DNA from: Anderseniella sp963700885
GTDB lineage: Bacteria; Pseudomonadota; Alphaproteobacteria; Rhizobiales; Aestuariivirgaceae
NCBI GenBank assembly: GCA_963700885.1
Contig: CAVOZJ010000032.1
Location: 62,001-126,000, forward strand
Direction of reading: 5' to 3'
Length of the DNA stretch: 64,000 nucleotides
The position numbers were made by a program, and so were the translations under genes. The notes under the pieces were generated by a model. That model did no database searches, was not told the DNA's origin, and was given only the letters and a program-made list of their open reading frames with translations. Of the stretch, positions 17,890-27,300 are shown piece by piece; the stretch's first letter is position 1; every line of letters begins with the position of its first letter.

Positions 17890-18795
17890 ATGGTCTTCGG
17901 CAAATCGTTCAAGAACAAGAAAAAGAAAAAGAAGGCCGGGTGGCTGACGCGGCTGTTGCGGGGCAAGCGAAAATTTGTTTCCCATGTCCGTCTGAAAGGC
18001 GCCATCGGGATGTCCAGCCCGATGAGCCAGTCCATCACCATGGCTGGTGTGGAGGAAACCCTGGAGCAGGCCTTTGCCATTCCGGGCCTGTCGGCGGTGG
18101 CCTTGTCGATCAATTCGCCCGGCGGTTCGCCGGTTCAGTCCACGTTGATTTTCAACCGTATTCGCCAGCTCTCAAAAAAGCATGAAGTCACGGTCCTGGT
18201 GTTTTGCGAAGATGTGGCTGCATCCGGCGGCTATCTCCTGGCAGTGTCGGGGGATGAAATCTTTGCTGATCGCAGTTCCGTGGTGGGCTCGATCGGCGTC
18301 ATATCGACAGGTTTCGGTTTTGTGGGCGCAATCAAGAAACTTGGTGTGGAGCGCCGTGTGCACACGGCAGGAACCAACAAATCCGTGCTTGATCCGTTCC
18401 TGCCGGAGAAGAAGGAAGATGTTACCCATCTGAAATCCCTGCAGATGGATGTGCATGAAGCCTTCAAGGACATTGTACGCTCGCGCCGCGAGGCGCAGCT
18501 TAAGGGGCAGGAAAGCGAATTGTTCTCCGGACTGTTTTGGGCCGGTGACAAAGCCCTTGAGCGCGGACTGGTAGACGGCATCGGCACATTGCAGGAGGTT
18601 TTGCAGCGCAAGTTTGGAGAAGATGTCATCATCAAGACCATCGAGGCCAAAAGCGGGTTTTCGCTTCGTAAACTCTTGCTGCCTGGAGGCAGTGCGTCCG
18701 TTGACAGTGCCGCCAGGGCTGCCGGACACGGAGTCGCGACCGGTGCACTTGCGCTTGCAGAAGAACGCGCTTTATGGTCTCGTTACGGATTGTGA
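17890..18795 (+). CDS. S49 family (SppA/SohB-like) serine peptidase
   Basis: Short-form signal peptide peptidase of the S49 clan, about 301 residues. A very basic N-terminus (KSFKNKKKKKKAGW) is followed by LSINSPGGSPVQS (oxyanion region), the nucleophile Ser in EDVAASGGYLLAVSGDE, and the general-base Lys around GTNKSVLDPF. No long signal or transmembrane segment is evident, so membrane contact may be peripheral via the Lys-rich N-terminus. The start at 17890 avoids an atypical upstream extension. It stands between the methyltransferase and a small membrane protein. Confidence 0.9.
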   Translation: MVFGKSFKNKKKKKKAGWLTRLLRGKRKFVSHVRLKGAIGMSSPMSQSITMAGVEETLEQAFAIPGLSAVALSINSPGGSPVQSTLIFNRIRQLSKKHEVTVLVFCEDVAASGGYLLAVSGDEIFADRSSVVGSIGVISTGFGFVGAIKKLGVERRVHTAGTNKSVLDPFLPEKKEDVTHLKSLQMDVHEAFKDIVRSRREAQLKGQESELFSGLFWAGDKALERGLVDGIGTLQEVLQRKFGEDVIIKTIEAKSGFSLRKLLLPGGSASVDSAARAAGHGVATGALALAEERALWSRYGL

Positions 18796-18836
18796 GAATT
18801 GAAACGGGCGGGGCCGTTTGAAGGAATGAAGAAAAC

Positions 18837-19016
18837 ATGATCTACAAAATCTTGCTGGCTGGTGTCGGAATTGCGCTGTCTTATACGGTGGCACGCAGGT
18901 TTTCGGAAATGCAGGCCCGGTCTGCTGTCAAGGTGAAGACCAATGATCAGCACCGTGTCAGGACCGGACGTTTGCGCCAGGATCCTGAAACCGGCGTATA
19001 TTATCCCGAAGATTGA
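18837..19016 (+). CDS. Small membrane-anchored protein downstream of the S49 peptidase
   Basis: 59-residue protein. One N-terminal hydrophobic segment (YKILLAGVGIALSYTVA) is followed by a basic, hydrophilic tail ending in DPETGVYYPED. A GGAATGAAG stretch sits upstream of the ATG at 18837. It starts 42 bp after the peptidase gene on the same strand and glyQ follows 131 bp later, so it may belong to the same operon. The size and position are what one expects of a conserved small protein in this cluster. Function unknown; it could be a partner or substrate of the S49 peptidase, but nothing shows this. Confidence 0.6.
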   Translation: MIYKILLAGVGIALSYTVARRFSEMQARSAVKVKTNDQHRVRTGRLRQDPETGVYYPED

Positions 19017-19147
19017 CGGCCACATATGCCAGACTGAATGCAGGTTGCATGCGGTTGGCCGCTTGACCGGGATTGGTCTGCGCAATAGGTTCCGGCCAGC
19101 GATTCATTGCTTCTGGCGACCCAGAGGCCCTTCAAAGCATCTTCAGC

Positions 19148-20077
19148 ATGACTGCGCCTTCCGGCCTAAATCCCGAAACATCCTTCCAGGATCTGATTCT
19201 TACCCTGCATAATTACTGGGCTGCGCAGGGGTGTGTTGTCCTGCAGCCTTACGACATGGAAGTCGGCGCCGGCACATTTCATCCGGCGACCACACTACGC
19301 TCGGTCGGACCAAACCCGTGGAAGGCAGCCTATGTTCAGCCCTCGCGCCGGCCGAAGGACGGACGGTACGGAGAGAATCCCAACCGGCTGCAGCACTACT
19401 ACCAGTATCAGGTAATTCTCAAACCATCGCCACCGGACCTGCAGGACCTCTATCTGGGATCGCTTTACGCCATCGGCATCGACCGCGGCAATCATGATAT
19501 TCGCTTTGTGGAAGACGACTGGGAAAGCCCGACACTCGGTGCCTGGGGGCTTGGCTGGGAAGTGTGGTGTGATGGCATGGAAGTCTCGCAGTTCACCTAT
19601 TTCCAGCAGGTTGGCGGTATCGACTGCAATCCGGTGTCGGGTGAACTGACTTATGGCCTTGAGCGCCTCGCCATGTACGTGCAGGGCGTCGATAATGTCT
19701 ACGACCTGAATTTCAATGGCGGCGATGGTGATGATCGCGTGTCCTATGGTGATGTTTTCCTGCAGGCAGAACAGGAATATTCGAGGTACAATTTTGAACA
19801 CGCCAACACGGAAAACCTGCTGCAGCAGTTCAGATTTGCCGAAACTGAATGCAAGGCACTGCTGGCGGCAGGTGACAAGGACGGAAAGCATCTGCTGGCA
19901 TTGCCCGCCTATGACCAGTGCATCAGGGCGTCTCACGTTTTCAACCTGCTGGATGCTCGCGGCGTAATCTCCGTCACCGAACGTCAGGCTTACATTCTCC
20001 GGGTCCGTGATCTGGCCAGGGGCTGTTGTGAAGCGTGGGCCAAAACGGCGGGCGGGAGTGCGCAAGATCATGGCTGA
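19148..20077 (+). CDS. glyQ: Glycine--tRNA ligase alpha subunit
   Basis: Catalytic class II synthetase subunit of bacterial tetrameric (alpha2-beta2) GlyRS. About 309 residues with the diagnostic YDMEVGAGTFHPATTLR, WKAAYVQPSRRPKDGRYG, NRLQHYYQYQVILKP and TYGLERLAMYVQGV segments. The frame opens at 19073, but the ATG at 19148 begins the conserved N-terminus. It overlaps glyS by 8 bp. Confidence 0.96.
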   Translation: MTAPSGLNPETSFQDLILTLHNYWAAQGCVVLQPYDMEVGAGTFHPATTLRSVGPNPWKAAYVQPSRRPKDGRYGENPNRLQHYYQYQVILKPSPPDLQDLYLGSLYAIGIDRGNHDIRFVEDDWESPTLGAWGLGWEVWCDGMEVSQFTYFQQVGGIDCNPVSGELTYGLERLAMYVQGVDNVYDLNFNGGDGDDRVSYGDVFLQAEQEYSRYNFEHANTENLLQQFRFAETECKALLAAGDKDGKHLLALPAYDQCIRASHVFNLLDARGVISVTERQAYILRVRDLARGCCEAWAKTAGGSAQDHG

Positions 20078-22184
20078 ATTCCTGCTTGAATTGTTTTCTG
20101 AGGAAATCCCGGCCCGCATGCAGGCCCGGGCCGCGGCTGATCTTCAGAAGCTCGTTACCGATGCGCTGGTGGAACAGGGCCTTACCTACGAAGCTGCAAA
20201 GGCACATGTCACGCCGCGCCGTCTGGCCCTGTGTGTGGACGGATTGGCAGTGCGCACTGCCGGCCGGAAGGAAATTCGCAAGGGTCCGCGCATCGATGCA
20301 CCCGAACAGGCTGTTCAGGGGTTTTTGAAGTCTGCCGGTATCACGCTGGATCAATGCGATGTTGAGGACGACACGAAAGGCAAAGGCGCCTTCTATGTGG
20401 TTCGTATAGACAAGCCGGGCAGAGACACCACAGATGTGATCGCCGGCATTGTCCCTGATGTGGTACGCAGGTTCCCATGGCCGAAATCCATGCGCTGGGG
20501 TTCTGGCAGCTTGCGCTGGGTTAGACCGCTGCAGTCGATCCTATGCGTGTTTGACGGTGAGGTGGTGCCGTTTGATATAGATGGCATCCGGTCGCATGAT
20601 ATCACGCGCGGCCACCGTTTCCTCAGCCCCGCCCAGATCACGGTCACTGCGTTTGACGACTATGAACAGTCGCTGCGCTCGGCCCATGTGATGCTGGATG
20701 CTGCTGAGCGCATGGAAACCATTCGATCTGAAGCCGGCAACCTGGCCTTCGCCAAAGACCTGGAACTGATCGAGGACGAGGGACTGCTCGGCGAGGTTGC
20801 AGGACTGGTCGAATGGCCCGTGGTGCTGATGGGTGAGTTTCACGAGAGCTTCCTGGATGTACCGGCGGAAGTGATTGTCACCTCGATCAGGAGCCATCAG
20901 AAATGTTTTGCGCTCACAAACAAGTCCGGAAATCTCTCAAACAACTATCTGCTGGTCTCGAACCTGATCGCCAGGGATGGCGGCCAGAAAATTATTGCGG
21001 GCAACAACAAGGTCATCGCAGCGCGGCTGGCTGATGCCCGTTTTTTCTGGGAGCAGGACAGGAAGATAAGACTGGAAGATCGTCTGCCGCAACTCGAAAA
21101 GATAACCTTCCACGCCAGGTTGGGAACACAGGCTGAGCGTGTGGCCCGGATTGAAGCACTGGCTGGTGAAATAGCAAAAACCATCGGAGCCGACGAGGCA
21201 CAGGCAAAACTGGCGGCGAAACTGGCCAAAACTGATCTGGTTACGGAAATGGTGGGGGAGTTTCCGGAATTGCAGGGCCTGATGGGCAGCTATTACGCCA
21301 GGGCGGAAGGGTTGCACGAGGATGTTCAGACGGCCATCCGGGACCACTACAGGCCGCAGGGCCCGTCTGATGATGTGCCGTCCGGCAAGGTGGCGCAGGC
21401 CGTGGCGCTGGCGGACAAGATCGACACTCTCGCTGGCTTCTGGGTGATCGATGAAAAACCCACCGGTTCGAAAGATCCATTTGCGCTGAGGCGGGCAGCA
21501 CTGGGTATCATTCGCACCGTGCTGGAAGGTGAACTGCGGTTGAGCCTGCTTTCTCTGAGCAAAATTGCAATTCGGTCTATCATTGATGCAGGGCACGGTG
21601 ATTCAGGAGATCGCGAGGCTGATCAGCCTTCCTCTGATAAATACGAAAACGATGTAGCGGCTGACTTGCTGTCTTTTTTTGCCGACCGTCTGAAAGTCTA
21701 TCTCCGCGACAACGGCACCCGGCATGATCTGATCGACGCGGTGTTTGCGCTCGGCAATCAGGACGACCTCCTGATGATTGTCAGGCGCGTCGAAGCACTG
21801 TCGGCATTCCTCGAGACGGACGACGGTCAGAACCTGCTGGCAGGTGTCAAGCGCGCATCCAACATTCTGAAGATCGAGGAAAAGAAGGACGGCTGCAGCT
21901 ATACCGGCATGCCGGAAACCAAGCTTCTGCTGCAGGGCGACGAGAAGGACCTGAACCGGGCGGTGTCCCAGTCGGAAGCCAATGCCAGGCGGGCTGTCGA
22001 GGCAGAAGACTTCGTCTCGGCCATGGGGCATATCGCAAAGCTCCGCGGACCGGTTGATCAGTTCTTCGACAAGGTGACGGTAAACGCGGACGACCCGACA
22101 TTCCGGGAAAACCGCCTGAAATTGCTCAACCGCATCCGCGAGGCAACACTCGCCGTGGCCGATTTTTCCAGGATCGAGGGGTAG
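20070..22184 (+). CDS. glyS: Glycine--tRNA ligase beta subunit
   Basis: Large tRNA-recognition subunit of the alpha2-beta2 GlyRS. About 704 residues. It starts AEFLLELFSEEIPARMQ and contains KSMRWGSGSLRWVRPLQSI, SIRSHQKCFAL and an HD-like/anticodon-binding C-terminal half with DKIDTLAGFW and DPFALRRAALG. The start ATG at 20070 lies inside the end of glyQ, consistent with translational coupling. About 205 bp of non-coding sequence separates it from ppdK. Confidence 0.96.
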   Translation: MAEFLLELFSEEIPARMQARAAADLQKLVTDALVEQGLTYEAAKAHVTPRRLALCVDGLAVRTAGRKEIRKGPRIDAPEQAVQGFLKSAGITLDQCDVEDDTKGKGAFYVVRIDKPGRDTTDVIAGIVPDVVRRFPWPKSMRWGSGSLRWVRPLQSILCVFDGEVVPFDIDGIRSHDITRGHRFLSPAQITVTAFDDYEQSLRSAHVMLDAAERMETIRSEAGNLAFAKDLELIEDEGLLGEVAGLVEWPVVLMGEFHESFLDVPAEVIVTSIRSHQKCFALTNKSGNLSNNYLLVSNLIARDGGQKIIAGNNKVIAARLADARFFWEQDRKIRLEDRLPQLEKITFHARLGTQAERVARIEALAGEIAKTIGADEAQAKLAAKLAKTDLVTEMVGEFPELQGLMGSYYARAEGLHEDVQTAIRDHYRPQGPSDDVPSGKVAQAVALADKIDTLAGFWVIDEKPTGSKDPFALRRAALGIIRTVLEGELRLSLLSLSKIAIRSIIDAGHGDSGDREADQPSSDKYENDVAADLLSFFADRLKVYLRDNGTRHDLIDAVFALGNQDDLLMIVRRVEALSAFLETDDGQNLLAGVKRASNILKIEEKKDGCSYTGMPETKLLLQGDEKDLNRAVSQSEANARRAVEAEDFVSAMGHIAKLRGPVDQFFDKVTVNADDPTFRENRLKLLNRIREATLAVADFSRIEG

Positions 22185-22391
22185 GGGGAGTTTAAATCGC
22201 TCACACAAGCAACCTGACGGTTGCACTCCGCTGGGGCATGCTTTGCATTACTTCCAGCCGAAGGCGGACAAGCCGTCCCATCCAGTACATGTGTTGATGT
22301 GGCAATGCAGCGCCTTGAAAAATCTGCCTGTTTGTGGCCTTAAACAGCCGCACCTCATCCCATCGAGTGGAATCAATAAAATGGCAGGCAA

Positions 22392-25067
22392 ATGAGCACT
22401 TCTTCCGGCAAGATGGTTTATCACTTTGGCGATGGTCAGGCTGACGGAACCGCGAAAGACAAGGAACTGTTGGGCGGCAAGGGCGCCAATCTTGCCGAGA
22501 TGTGCCAGCTTGGAGTGCCGGTGCCGCCCGGGTTTACATTAACCACAAAAGTCTGCACCGGGTTTTATGACAACGATAATACCTATCCCGATGGACTGGA
22601 AGCTGACGTGGCGGCCGCCATCAAGTGGGTGGGCGACACGGTTGGTGCGGATTTTGGCGACAAGGCCAACCCGTTGCTGGTTTCGGTGCGTTCAGGCGCC
22701 CGGGTGTCCATGCCCGGCATGATGGACACAGTGTTGAACCTCGGCCTCAATGACGAGACCGTGCAGGGACTGGCAGAACGCGCCGGTGACAGGCGCTTCG
22801 CCTATGACAGTTATCGCCGTTTCATACAGATGTATTCGGACGTTGTATTGGGTCTCGACCACGACAGCTTCGAAGACATGATTGGCGAGTTCAAGGATGA
22901 AGCCGGACACGAACTGGACACCGATGTAACTGACCGCGAGTGGGCCGTCCTTATAGAAAAATTCAAGGACTACGTGGCCGAAGAAACCGGCGAACCGTTT
23001 CCGCAGGACGTGAATGCGCAGCTTTGGGGCGCCATTGGCGCTGTTATCCGGTCATGGCAATCAGCCCGAGCCATTACCTATCGCAAGCTAAACGAAATTC
23101 CTGACGGCTGGGGAACAGCAGTCAATGTACAGGCAATGGTGTTCGGCAATATGGGCGACACTTCGGCCACCGGCGTGGCTTTTACCCGTAATCCCTCCAC
23201 TGGAACCAGGGAGCTTTACGGCGAGTTTCTGGTCAATGCGCAGGGAGAAGATGTGGTTGCAGGTATCCGCACGCCACAAAACATTACCGAGGCAGCCCGC
23301 ATTGAAGCCGGCATGAGTGATCCGTCACTGGAACACCTGATGCCCGGGACGTATCGGGAACTGACCGACATATTCGACCGGCTGGAGGCTCACTATCGCG
23401 ATATGCAGGATCTCGAGTTCACCATACAGGACGGCAGATTGTGGATGCTGCAGACCCGGTCAGGCAAGCGCACGGCGCAGGCGGCACTCAAGATTGCAGT
23501 TGACATGGCCGAAGAGGGACTGATCACCAGGGCCGAAGCTGTTGCTCGAATTGACGCCGGATCGCTGGATCAGTTGCTGCACCCGACACTCGATCCGAAG
23601 GCTGACAGGGACATTATTGCGTCCGGTCTGCCGGCCTCACCCGGTGCCGCATGCGGCGAGGTGGTGTTCGACAGCAACGAGGCGGAACAGGCCAGGGCAC
23701 AGGGCCGCAGGGTTATTCTCGTGCGTATCGAAACCAGCCCGGAAGACATTCACGGCATGCATGCCGCTGAAGGCATCCTTACCACACGTGGCGGTATGAC
23801 TTCGCATGCTGCCGTGGTGGCGCGCGGCATGGGCAAACCTTGTGTATCAGGTGCTGGCGCAATTCATGTCAACTATGCCGAACAGAAGTTCACGGTTATG
23901 GGGCAAACCGTTGCCGCCGGCGAAATCATTACCATTGATGGCGCCACCGGCCAGGTAATGCGGGGTGAAATACCTACCATCAAACCCGAACTGTCTGGAG
24001 ATTTCGGTCATATCATGCAATGGGCCGATGACATTCGCCGGCTGGGTATTCGCGCCAATGCCGACACGCCGACCGATGCGCGTATGGCACGTGAATTTGG
24101 CGCAGAAGGGATTGGACTTTGCCGTACCGAGCACATGTTCTTTGACAGTGAACGCATCTCTGCCGTGCGTGAGATGATTGTTGCCGACAATGATGCTGAA
24201 CGCCGAACTGCACTTGCCAAATTATTACCGATGCAACGCGCTGATTTTGTTGAACTGTTTGAAATCATGGCGGGATTACCGGTCACCATTCGACTGCTGG
24301 ACCCGCCTCTGCATGAATTTTTGCCGCACGGCGAGGAAGAAATCCTCGAGGTTGCGGGTAACATGGATATCGATCCGGAAATATTACGCGCGCGCGTCTC
24401 CGAACTCGATGAGTTCAACCCCATGCTGGGTCATCGCGGATGCCGCCTGGCAGTGACCTATCCCGAAATTGCGGAAATGCAGGCCCGGGCGATTTTTGAG
24501 GCCGTGGTTGAGGCAACCGGCAAGACGGGCAAGGCGCCGATACCGGAAGTGATGATCCCGTTGATTGGCGGGCGTGCCGAATATGATCTTGTAGCATCCA
24601 TCATTTCCGGCGTTCATGCAGATGTTGAGACCGAATCAGGTCACGTAATCGAGTATTTGTGTGGCACCATGATCGAATTGCCTCGCGCCTGTCTGAAAGC
24701 TGCCGACATTGCCGGTTCGGCTGAATTTTTCTCGTTCGGCACCAATGACCTCACCCAGACAGTGTTTGGTATCAGCCGTGATGATTCTGCCCGTTTCATG
24801 AATGACTACGTGAACAAGGGTATATGGGAAAAGGATCCATTCGTATCCATTGACGTGGATGGGGTTGGCGAATTGGTGAAAATCGGCGTCGAGCGGGGCC
24901 GTTCAGTGCGCCCCGACATCAAGCTTGGCATCTGCGGGGAACACGCCGGTGACCCTGCAAGTGTGCATTTCTGCCACGAAGCAGGTCTCGATTATGTCTC
25001 CTGCTCACCGTTCCGGGTGCCCATCGCCCGGCTGGCCGCAGCGCAAGTAGCCATTAACGACATCTGA
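22392..25067 (+). CDS. ppdK: Pyruvate, phosphate dikinase
   Basis: Interconverts pyruvate, ATP and phosphate with phosphoenolpyruvate, AMP and pyrophosphate. 891 residues, full length. The N-terminal ATP-grasp part has LLGGKGANLAEM and SVRSGARVSMPGMMDTVLNL. The swivelling phosphohistidine domain has TRGGMTSHAAVVARGMGKP, with the catalytic His. The C-terminal PEP/pyruvate barrel has GLCRTEHMFF, FGTNDLTQT and the acid Cys in IKLGICGEHAGDP. It is a single gene with its own upstream region. In alphaproteobacteria it commonly supports gluconeogenesis from C3 acids. Confidence 0.96.
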   Translation: MSTSSGKMVYHFGDGQADGTAKDKELLGGKGANLAEMCQLGVPVPPGFTLTTKVCTGFYDNDNTYPDGLEADVAAAIKWVGDTVGADFGDKANPLLVSVRSGARVSMPGMMDTVLNLGLNDETVQGLAERAGDRRFAYDSYRRFIQMYSDVVLGLDHDSFEDMIGEFKDEAGHELDTDVTDREWAVLIEKFKDYVAEETGEPFPQDVNAQLWGAIGAVIRSWQSARAITYRKLNEIPDGWGTAVNVQAMVFGNMGDTSATGVAFTRNPSTGTRELYGEFLVNAQGEDVVAGIRTPQNITEAARIEAGMSDPSLEHLMPGTYRELTDIFDRLEAHYRDMQDLEFTIQDGRLWMLQTRSGKRTAQAALKIAVDMAEEGLITRAEAVARIDAGSLDQLLHPTLDPKADRDIIASGLPASPGAACGEVVFDSNEAEQARAQGRRVILVRIETSPEDIHGMHAAEGILTTRGGMTSHAAVVARGMGKPCVSGAGAIHVNYAEQKFTVMGQTVAAGEIITIDGATGQVMRGEIPTIKPELSGDFGHIMQWADDIRRLGIRANADTPTDARMAREFGAEGIGLCRTEHMFFDSERISAVREMIVADNDAERRTALAKLLPMQRADFVELFEIMAGLPVTIRLLDPPLHEFLPHGEEEILEVAGNMDIDPEILRARVSELDEFNPMLGHRGCRLAVTYPEIAEMQARAIFEAVVEATGKTGKAPIPEVMIPLIGGRAEYDLVASIISGVHADVETESGHVIEYLCGTMIELPRACLKAADIAGSAEFFSFGTNDLTQTVFGISRDDSARFMNDYVNKGIWEKDPFVSIDVDGVGELVKIGVERGRSVRPDIKLGICGEHAGDPASVHFCHEAGLDYVSCSPFRVPIARLAAAQVAINDI

Positions 25068-25259
25068 ACTGTTTGCTTGCGCCGTTAACGATGCCTGTTT
25101 TTAGCCTGTGCAGGATGCAGTTTTTCGGCAATGGTTAACTTGCTTGCATGGTTAACCTATGATAAACGCTCTAGGGGTAGATTTAGGGATGAGCTTCGGC
25201 TCTTTTGTAACGGACCTTGCAGGGAAAGGCCCGGCTATTTGAGTGGGTTTGAAAGACAT

Positions 25260-26192
25260 ATGCGGATGCGTGCCCGGCACGACACCCAATGGGATGACGC
25301 TGATCAGGCAATTGGCGTGTCGGACATCGTGTCGTATGCGTGTGCTGGATTTGCATTTGTTGCCGCCGTTGCGGTTGGCAGCCACTACATGTCCAAGGCC
25401 ACCGCCTCAAATAGCCTTGCTTCAATTAACAGCCAGTACGATGTTTCGTCCGGCACATCTTCTGCAGCAGCTCACTGGCGCGATGTTGTATCTCCGGCCA
25501 CGACGATCGCCGGCAAGGGTTCGTTGCTTGACGAGTCAGTTCGGGAGGACTTCCGTGTTGAGCCGACCGACAATCGCATAATCGTGGCAAGCTATGGAAA
25601 GTCGGACTTCGTCAGTGATGAAACTGTGCTTGCAACCACGCCGGGCGAAGCGCAACTTCCATCGTCCGGATCACTGCTGCCGGGGGCTCGTGTCAAACTC
25701 GTGTCAATCCCTCCGTCGCCTTCCATTTCTCAGCTGGAGTCAGGTTTCCGCCTGGGGCGTGGTGAAAAGCGCAAGGTTCTCGAGGAGCGCGAGGCCCGTC
25801 TTGCCGAAAAGAACTGCCTGGCTCGCGCCATTTATTTCGAGGCTCGCTCCGAACCGGAAGCAGGCCAGATCGCTGTGGCCAACGTCATTCTCAACCGGGT
25901 CAAATCCGAACGATATCCCGACACGATTTGTGGTGTTGTTTATGACGGCGCCCACCGATTGAACTCCTGTCAGTTCTCGTTCGCCTGTGATGGCAAGGAG
26001 GACTCGCCGCGTGCAACGGCACAATGGACGAAAGCCAAGAAACTGGCGTCTCGCGCATTGGAAGGTGATGCTTATGTGCGCGTGGTTTCAACAGCAACCC
26101 ATTATCACGCAGATTACGTGAACCCGCGCTGGTCCGGCACCATGAAGCGGCTTATCAAGATTGGCCGGCATATATTCTATCACGGCACCTGA
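25260..26192 (+). CDS. SleB/CwlJ-type cell wall hydrolase
   Basis: Peptidoglycan hydrolase with a C-terminal Hydrolase_2 (SleB) domain: CLARAIYFEARSEPEAGQIA with the catalytic Glu, VANVILNRVKSERYPDTIC and YVRVVSTATHYHADYVNP. A membrane segment (SYACAGFAFVAAVAVGSHYM) near the N-terminus anchors it, and a Ser/Pro-rich spacer connects the two. The frame is open from 25131; the ATG at 25260 is preferred because it has a GAAAG site, and the upstream part contains three GTTAAC sites that look more like control DNA. A terminator follows at 26230. In non-sporulating alphaproteobacteria such proteins act in cell-wall remodelling. Confidence 0.85.
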   Translation: MRMRARHDTQWDDADQAIGVSDIVSYACAGFAFVAAVAVGSHYMSKATASNSLASINSQYDVSSGTSSAAAHWRDVVSPATTIAGKGSLLDESVREDFRVEPTDNRIIVASYGKSDFVSDETVLATTPGEAQLPSSGSLLPGARVKLVSIPPSPSISQLESGFRLGRGEKRKVLEEREARLAEKNCLARAIYFEARSEPEAGQIAVANVILNRVKSERYPDTICGVVYDGAHRLNSCQFSFACDGKEDSPRATAQWTKAKKLASRALEGDAYVRVVSTATHYHADYVNPRWSGTMKRLIKIGRHIFYHGT

Positions 26193-26229
26193 CCCGTGTC
26201 TGGTTTCATCTGTTGAAAATTACCCGATA

Positions 26230-26256
26230 CCTCGCATGATTTTGCGGGGTTTTGTT
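26230..26256 (+). terminator. Rho-independent terminator after the SleB-type hydrolase gene
   Basis: CCTCGC (26230-26235) pairs with GCGGGG (26244-26249), one G-T wobble, eight-base loop, followed at once by TTTTTGTTATT. It ends 60 bp after the stop codon. Confidence 0.75.
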
Positions 26257-26370
26257 ATTCTGGGGCTGGACGGGTCGCCATTGCATCACGCACATTCTGC
26301 CTAATGCCAAACGAGCTGACCTAGACGTCAGCAGATTACCTTCGCAGCAATGCGATCAGGGAGGTGAAAC

Positions 26371-27222
26371 ATGACGACCTGGACATGGATGAACGGCGAA
26401 TGGCACGACACGCCGCCCATGGTGGCCAGCCCGATGACCCATGCCATGTGGCTGGGCTCGTGTGTATTTGACGGTGCGCGGGCGTTTGAAGGCACAGCCC
26501 CTGATCTTGATCAACATTGTGATCGCGTTGTTGCATCCGCCAAAACCTTCGGCCTGAAGCCCATGCATGATGCCCGTGAAATCGAGGCGCTTGCGCGGCA
26601 GGGAATTGCAAAATTTTCCCATGATGCCGAGCTTTATATCCGGCCGATGTACTGGGCTGATGAGGGTTTCGTGGACGTCGATCCGGACACAACCCGGTTT
26701 GCCCTGGCGGTCTATGATGCGCCGATGCCACCGGCTACCGGGTTTTCTGTCACCTGCTCGCCATTTCGCCGGCCATCCCTTGAGTATGCACCGACGGATG
26801 CAAAGGCTGCATGCCACTATCCCAATTCCGCCCGTGCCATGCGCGAGGCCCGGTCGCGTGGTTTCGACAATGCGGTCATGCTGGATCCGTTGTCGAATGT
26901 CTCCGAGCTTGCCACAGCCAACATCTGGTATGCCCGCGATGGTGAAGTCCATACGCCGGTGCCCAATGGTACGTTTTTGAACGGCATTACCCGGCAACGC
27001 ATTGTTCGCCTGCTGCGCGAAGATGGCGTCAAGGTGCATGAAGGCTCGCTGAAATGGCATGATTTTCAGACAGCAGACGAGGTGTTTGCTACCGGCAACT
27101 GGGCGAAGGTCTCGCCCATAATCAGGGTTGAGGATCGTGATCTGCAACCGGGACCACTGTACGCCAGGGCACGGAAGCTGTATTGGGCCTATGCTCACTC
27201 TGCCGGAACGACTGGTCAGTAA
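26371..27222 (+). CDS. Branched-chain amino acid aminotransferase-like (PLP class IV)
   Basis: Fold-type IV PLP aminotransferase, 283 residues. The N-terminus TTWTWMNGEWHDTPPMV and the LGSCVFDGARAFEG segment are typical. The PLP lysine is in TDAKAACHYPNSARAM. SELATANIWYARDGEV and TPVPNGTFLNGITRQRI form the cofactor phosphate pocket. A strong AGGGAGGTG site precedes the ATG at 26371. It is likely to act on branched-chain amino acids, but D-amino acid transaminase or ADC-lyase activities share the fold and cannot be excluded. A fragment of a mobile element lies just downstream. Confidence 0.88.
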   Translation: MTTWTWMNGEWHDTPPMVASPMTHAMWLGSCVFDGARAFEGTAPDLDQHCDRVVASAKTFGLKPMHDAREIEALARQGIAKFSHDAELYIRPMYWADEGFVDVDPDTTRFALAVYDAPMPPATGFSVTCSPFRRPSLEYAPTDAKAACHYPNSARAMREARSRGFDNAVMLDPLSNVSELATANIWYARDGEVHTPVPNGTFLNGITRQRIVRLLREDGVKVHEGSLKWHDFQTADEVFATGNWAKVSPIIRVEDRDLQPGPLYARARKLYWAYAHSAGTTGQ

Positions 27223-27252
27223 TCAGTTCCTTTTGGTGTAACATCAGATCCC

Positions 27253-27300
27253 GGAACAATCGCTCCGGTGAAATGGGTCTCTGTTACCGTGGTCTGGTGT
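27253..27300 (-). mobile_element. Fragment of the MITE-like element (one end)
   Basis: These 48 bases match the first 48 bases of the element at 54013 in inverse orientation, with about six differences; the shared blocks include ATCGCTCCGGTGAAATGGGT. Only this end remains. The final codons and the stop of the HD hydrolase gene (ending IYTRPR) lie in it. Confidence 0.75.
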
